From positions 1-16,077 of the forward strand of contig CATIYU010000262.1 in assembly GCA_949739085.1 (NCBI GenBank): 16,077 nt of DNA, read 5' to 3'. Origin of the DNA: an uncultured Eubacteriales bacterium. Its GTDB lineage: Bacteria > Bacillota_A > Clostridia > Oscillospirales > Oscillospiraceae. Under the pieces are notes generated by a model that did no database searches, was not told the origin of the DNA, and saw only the letters and a program-made list of their open reading frames with translations. Both the position numbers and the translations under genes were made by a program. Positions 14,203 through 16,077 of this stretch are shown piece by piece. Positions within the stretch are counted from its first letter, which is position 1. The number at the start of each line of letters is the position of its first letter.

Positions 14203-15328
14203 AGCTTACCCGGTACTGGTTTACAATGGCCTCCAGCTCCGCCCAGCGGGCCTCCATATCGCCCACCAGCTTGCACTGGGTCCGGCAGCGGTCCAGGTTC
14301 TGGCCCGGTCGGGTGGTGTGGAAGTAGCGGTCCCCCTCCAGGTAGTCGGTGAGGAAGCGCATACCGCACTCCAGGGTCATGAGCTTCGCGCCCCAGGGGA
14401 GGTAGGCGATCTCCTGGTCCGTGAGGCTGCCCTCCGCGCCCTCCAGGAAGGCGGCGGCGTATACAGCGAAGAGGTTCACATCCAGCTCCACCTTGGAGAG
14501 GTCCCGCTCGTCCTCGGCGGAGTGGTTGGCGCCGAAGCGGATGGAGTCGCCAAAGTCGTTGATGGCCAGGCCCGGCATAACGGTGTCCAGGTCAATGATG
14601 CAGAGGCCCGTGCCGGTTTTGGCGTCCAGGAGGACGTTGTTGAGCTTAGTGTCGTTGTGGGTGACCCGCAGGGGCAGCACGCCGTCCCGGAGGGCCTGGA
14701 GGGCCACGGAGCAGTCCTTCTCCCGGGCCAGCATAAAGCGGATCTCCTCCTGGCACTCCCCGGCGCGACCCATGCTGTCCGCCGCGATGGCGGCCTTCAG
14801 TTTGGCAAGGCGGTCCTCGGTGTCGTGGAAGCGGGGGATGGTCTCAAAGAGGGTTCCGGCGGGGTAGTCCCGCAGCAGGCGCTGGAAGCGGCCAAACGCC
14901 CGCCCGGCGGCGGCGAAGAGCTCCGGCGTCTCGGCCTGCTGGCAGCAGATGGTCCCCTCCACGAAGGGGTAGACCCGCCAGGCGCCGCCGCTGCTGTCGG
15001 TGAAATAGGCGTTGCCGTCCCGGGCGCGGAGGACCTCCAGAGCTTCCCGGCTGGGGTCGCCGCCGTTTTCCACAATCTGGCGGCGCAGGTACTCCGTAAC
15101 GCCGGTGACGTTCTCCATCAGGCGGCCGGGTTCCTTAAAGGCGGCGGGGCTCAGCCGCTGAAGGATGAACCGGCGGCCGGGGCCATCCGGGCCCTGGGTG
15201 TTGACGCAGAAGGTGTCGTTGATGTGGCCCTCGCCGTAGCGCTGGACGTCTGTGACGGGCCCGCCGAACTCAAAGGCGGTCAAGGCTTCCTGGAGGCGGT
15301 CCTCCGCCGGATAAATTTTCTGTTCCAT
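14195..15328 (-). CDS. nahK: N-acetylhexosamine 1-kinase (phosphotransferase family)
   Basis: A 377-residue cytosolic kinase that puts phosphate on C1 of GlcNAc or GalNAc using ATP, the step after galacto-N-biose or lacto-N-biose cleavage in the bifidobacterial Lnp pathway. The fold is that of aminoglycoside and choline kinases: a nucleotide-binding N lobe (YGEGHINDTF near 31-40), the catalytic loop THNDTKLNN with D226, and the metal-binding IIDLDTVMPG with D246 and D248. FGDSIRFGA, ECGMRFLTDYLEGD and RTQCKLV closely follow Bifidobacterium longum NahK as I recall it (about 359 residues). Two adjacent Met codons occur; the second (15328) is better spaced from GGGAG at 15333-15337. It follows galE by 30 bases on the same strand, probably one transcript. 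The 3' end overlaps the converging hydrolase by 8 bases. Confidence 0.87.
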   Translation of the reverse strand: MEQKIYPAEDRLQEALTAFEFGGPVTDVQRYGEGHINDTFCVNTQGPDGPGRRFILQRLSPAAFKEPGRLMENVTGVTEYLRRQIVENGGDPSREALEVLRARDGNAYFTDSSGGAWRVYPFVEGTICCQQAETPELFAAAGRAFGRFQRLLRDYPAGTLFETIPRFHDTEDRLAKLKAAIAADSMGRAGECQEEIRFMLAREKDCSVALQALRDGVLPLRVTHNDTKLNNVLLDAKTGTGLCIIDLDTVMPGLAINDFGDSIRFGANHSAEDERDLSKVELDVNLFAVYAAAFLEGAEGSLTDQEIAYLPWGAKLMTLECGMRFLTDYLEGDRYFHTTRPGQNLDRCRTQCKLVGDMEARWAELEAIVNQYRVSST

Positions 15329-15358
15329 CATTCTCCCTTTCTTCTCTCGCGGTGTGGA

Positions 15359-16077
15359 TCAGCCTTTGTAGCCGTTGGGGTTCATGGACTGCCACTTCCA
15401 GGAGGAAGCGCACATGTCCTCAATGCCGTATTTGGCCTGCCAGCCCAGCTCGTCCCGGGCCTTGGCGGGGTCGGCGTAGCAGGCGGCGATGTCGCCGGGG
15501 CGGCGGGGCTCTATGGCGAAGGGCAGGCTCTTTCCGCAGGCCCCCTCGTAGGCGCGGAGGACCTCCAGGACGCTGTAGCCCTTGCCGGTGCCCAGGTTGC
15601 AGACGAAGAGGCCGCAGTTGGCCTCCAGCTTTTTCAGGGCCGCCACGTGGCCCAGGGCTAGGTCCACCACGTGGATATAGTCCCGCACGCCGGTGCCGTC
15701 GGGGGTGTTGTAGTCGTTGCCGTATACGTGGAGCTTCTCCAGCTTGCCCACCGCCACCTGGGCGATATAGGGAACCAGATTGTTGGGGATGCCGTTGGGG
15801 TCCTCGCCGATGAGGCCGCTCTCGTGGGCCCCGATGGGGTTGAAGTAGCGCAGCAGGACCACGTTCAGGCTGGGGTCCGCCTTGCAGTAGTCGGTGAGGA
15901 TGCGCTCAATGAAGAGCTTGGTGGTGCCGTAGGGGTTGGTGGTGCCGCCGGTGGGGAAGTCCTCCCGGATGGGCACGGTGGCGGGGTCGCCGTAGACCGT
16001 AGCGGAGGAGGAGAAGACGAAATTCTTCACCCCGCGGCGGCGCATGGCCTGGAGGAGGTAGAGGGTGCTGACGAGGT
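15359..16077 (-). CDS. galE: UDP-glucose/UDP-GlcNAc 4-epimerase, 5' end missing
   Basis: The C-terminal 238 residues or so of GalE (usual length about 330-340); the NAD-binding GxxGxxG end lies beyond the window. The enzyme interconverts UDP-galactose and UDP-glucose through an NAD-bound keto intermediate. Seen in order: STLYLLQAM, the active-site [11 protein letters not shown] with the catalytic Ser, the Y-x-x-x-K pair in [33 protein letters not shown], and the C-terminal [14 protein letters not shown]. In that last motif Cys stands where E. coli GalE has Tyr299; Cys at this place in the human enzyme goes with use of UDP-GlcNAc/GalNAc as well. Lies upstream of nahK on the same strand with no terminator between. 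Confidence 0.95.
   Translation of the reverse strand, partial: LVSTLYLLQAMRRRGVKNFVFSSSATVYGDPATVPIREDFPTGGTTNPYGTTKLFIERILTDYCKADPSLNVVLLRYFNPIGAHESGLIGEDPNGIPNNLVPYIAQVAVGKLEKLHVYGNDYNTPDGTGVRDYIHVVDLALGHVAALKKLEANCGLFVCNLGTGKGYSVLEVLRAYEGACGKSLPFAIEPRRPGDIAACYADPAKARDELGWQAKYGIEDMCASSWKWQSMNPNGYKG

Noticed and set aside
14318..15661. A 447-codon plus-strand frame opposite nahK and galE
   Set aside because: It spans two clearly identified minus-strand enzymes and the gap between them, has no ribosome site and no recognisable domain.

Overview
The window looks like chromosome from a GC-rich Gram-positive anaerobe of the Clostridia, most likely a gut Oscillospiraceae (Flavonifractor/Lawsonibacter-like). 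The grounds are the strong AGGAGG-type ribosome sites, sigma-A promoters often with an extended -10 (TGC-TATACT), high GC, and the gene families present: a TetR regulator of Clostridia type, an MMPL exporter with an exported Leu-x-x-Gly repeat protein, a BceAB-type ABC transporter, and NahK plus GalE. The genus is an inference; no marker gene for it is present. I see no rRNA, tRNA, CRISPR array, insertion sequence or phage gene, and no gene-free stretch over 300 bases.

Left part (1-1800): the 3' three quarters of prolyl-tRNA synthetase with a strong terminator, then a small PsiE-like membrane protein with its own promoter. Middle left (1800-4990): on the minus strand, a 990-residue protein made almost entirely of 25 Sel1-type repeats. 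The repeats form a three-repeat super-unit, seen in the DNA as an indel-free 324-bp period. A divergent promoter region separates it from a TetR-family regulator.

Middle (4989-10222): tetR, a terminator, then a tightly packed operon of three genes (DUF308/HdeD-like membrane protein, MMPL/RND exporter, exported LxxG-heptad protein) whose reading frames nearly touch or overlap. It ends in a strong terminator. Inference: the TetR protein controls this envelope export unit; a 14-bp near-perfect inverted repeat brackets the operon's -10 box.

Right middle (10237-13560): a BceAB-type transporter (ATPase plus 10-TM permease), overlapping by 8 nt, followed at once by an unlisted 28-residue single-TM protein and then a 77-residue two-TM protein. 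No BceRS two-component pair is in the window.

Right end (13557-16077): an isochorismatase-like cysteine hydrolase from a good promoter, converging by 8 nt on a minus-strand galE-nahK pair. NahK makes GlcNAc/GalNAc 1-phosphate. GalE, truncated by the window edge, carries Cys at the position of E. coli Tyr299, which predicts epimerisation of N-acetylated UDP-hexosamines too. Together they suggest salvage of mucin or milk-type amino sugars.
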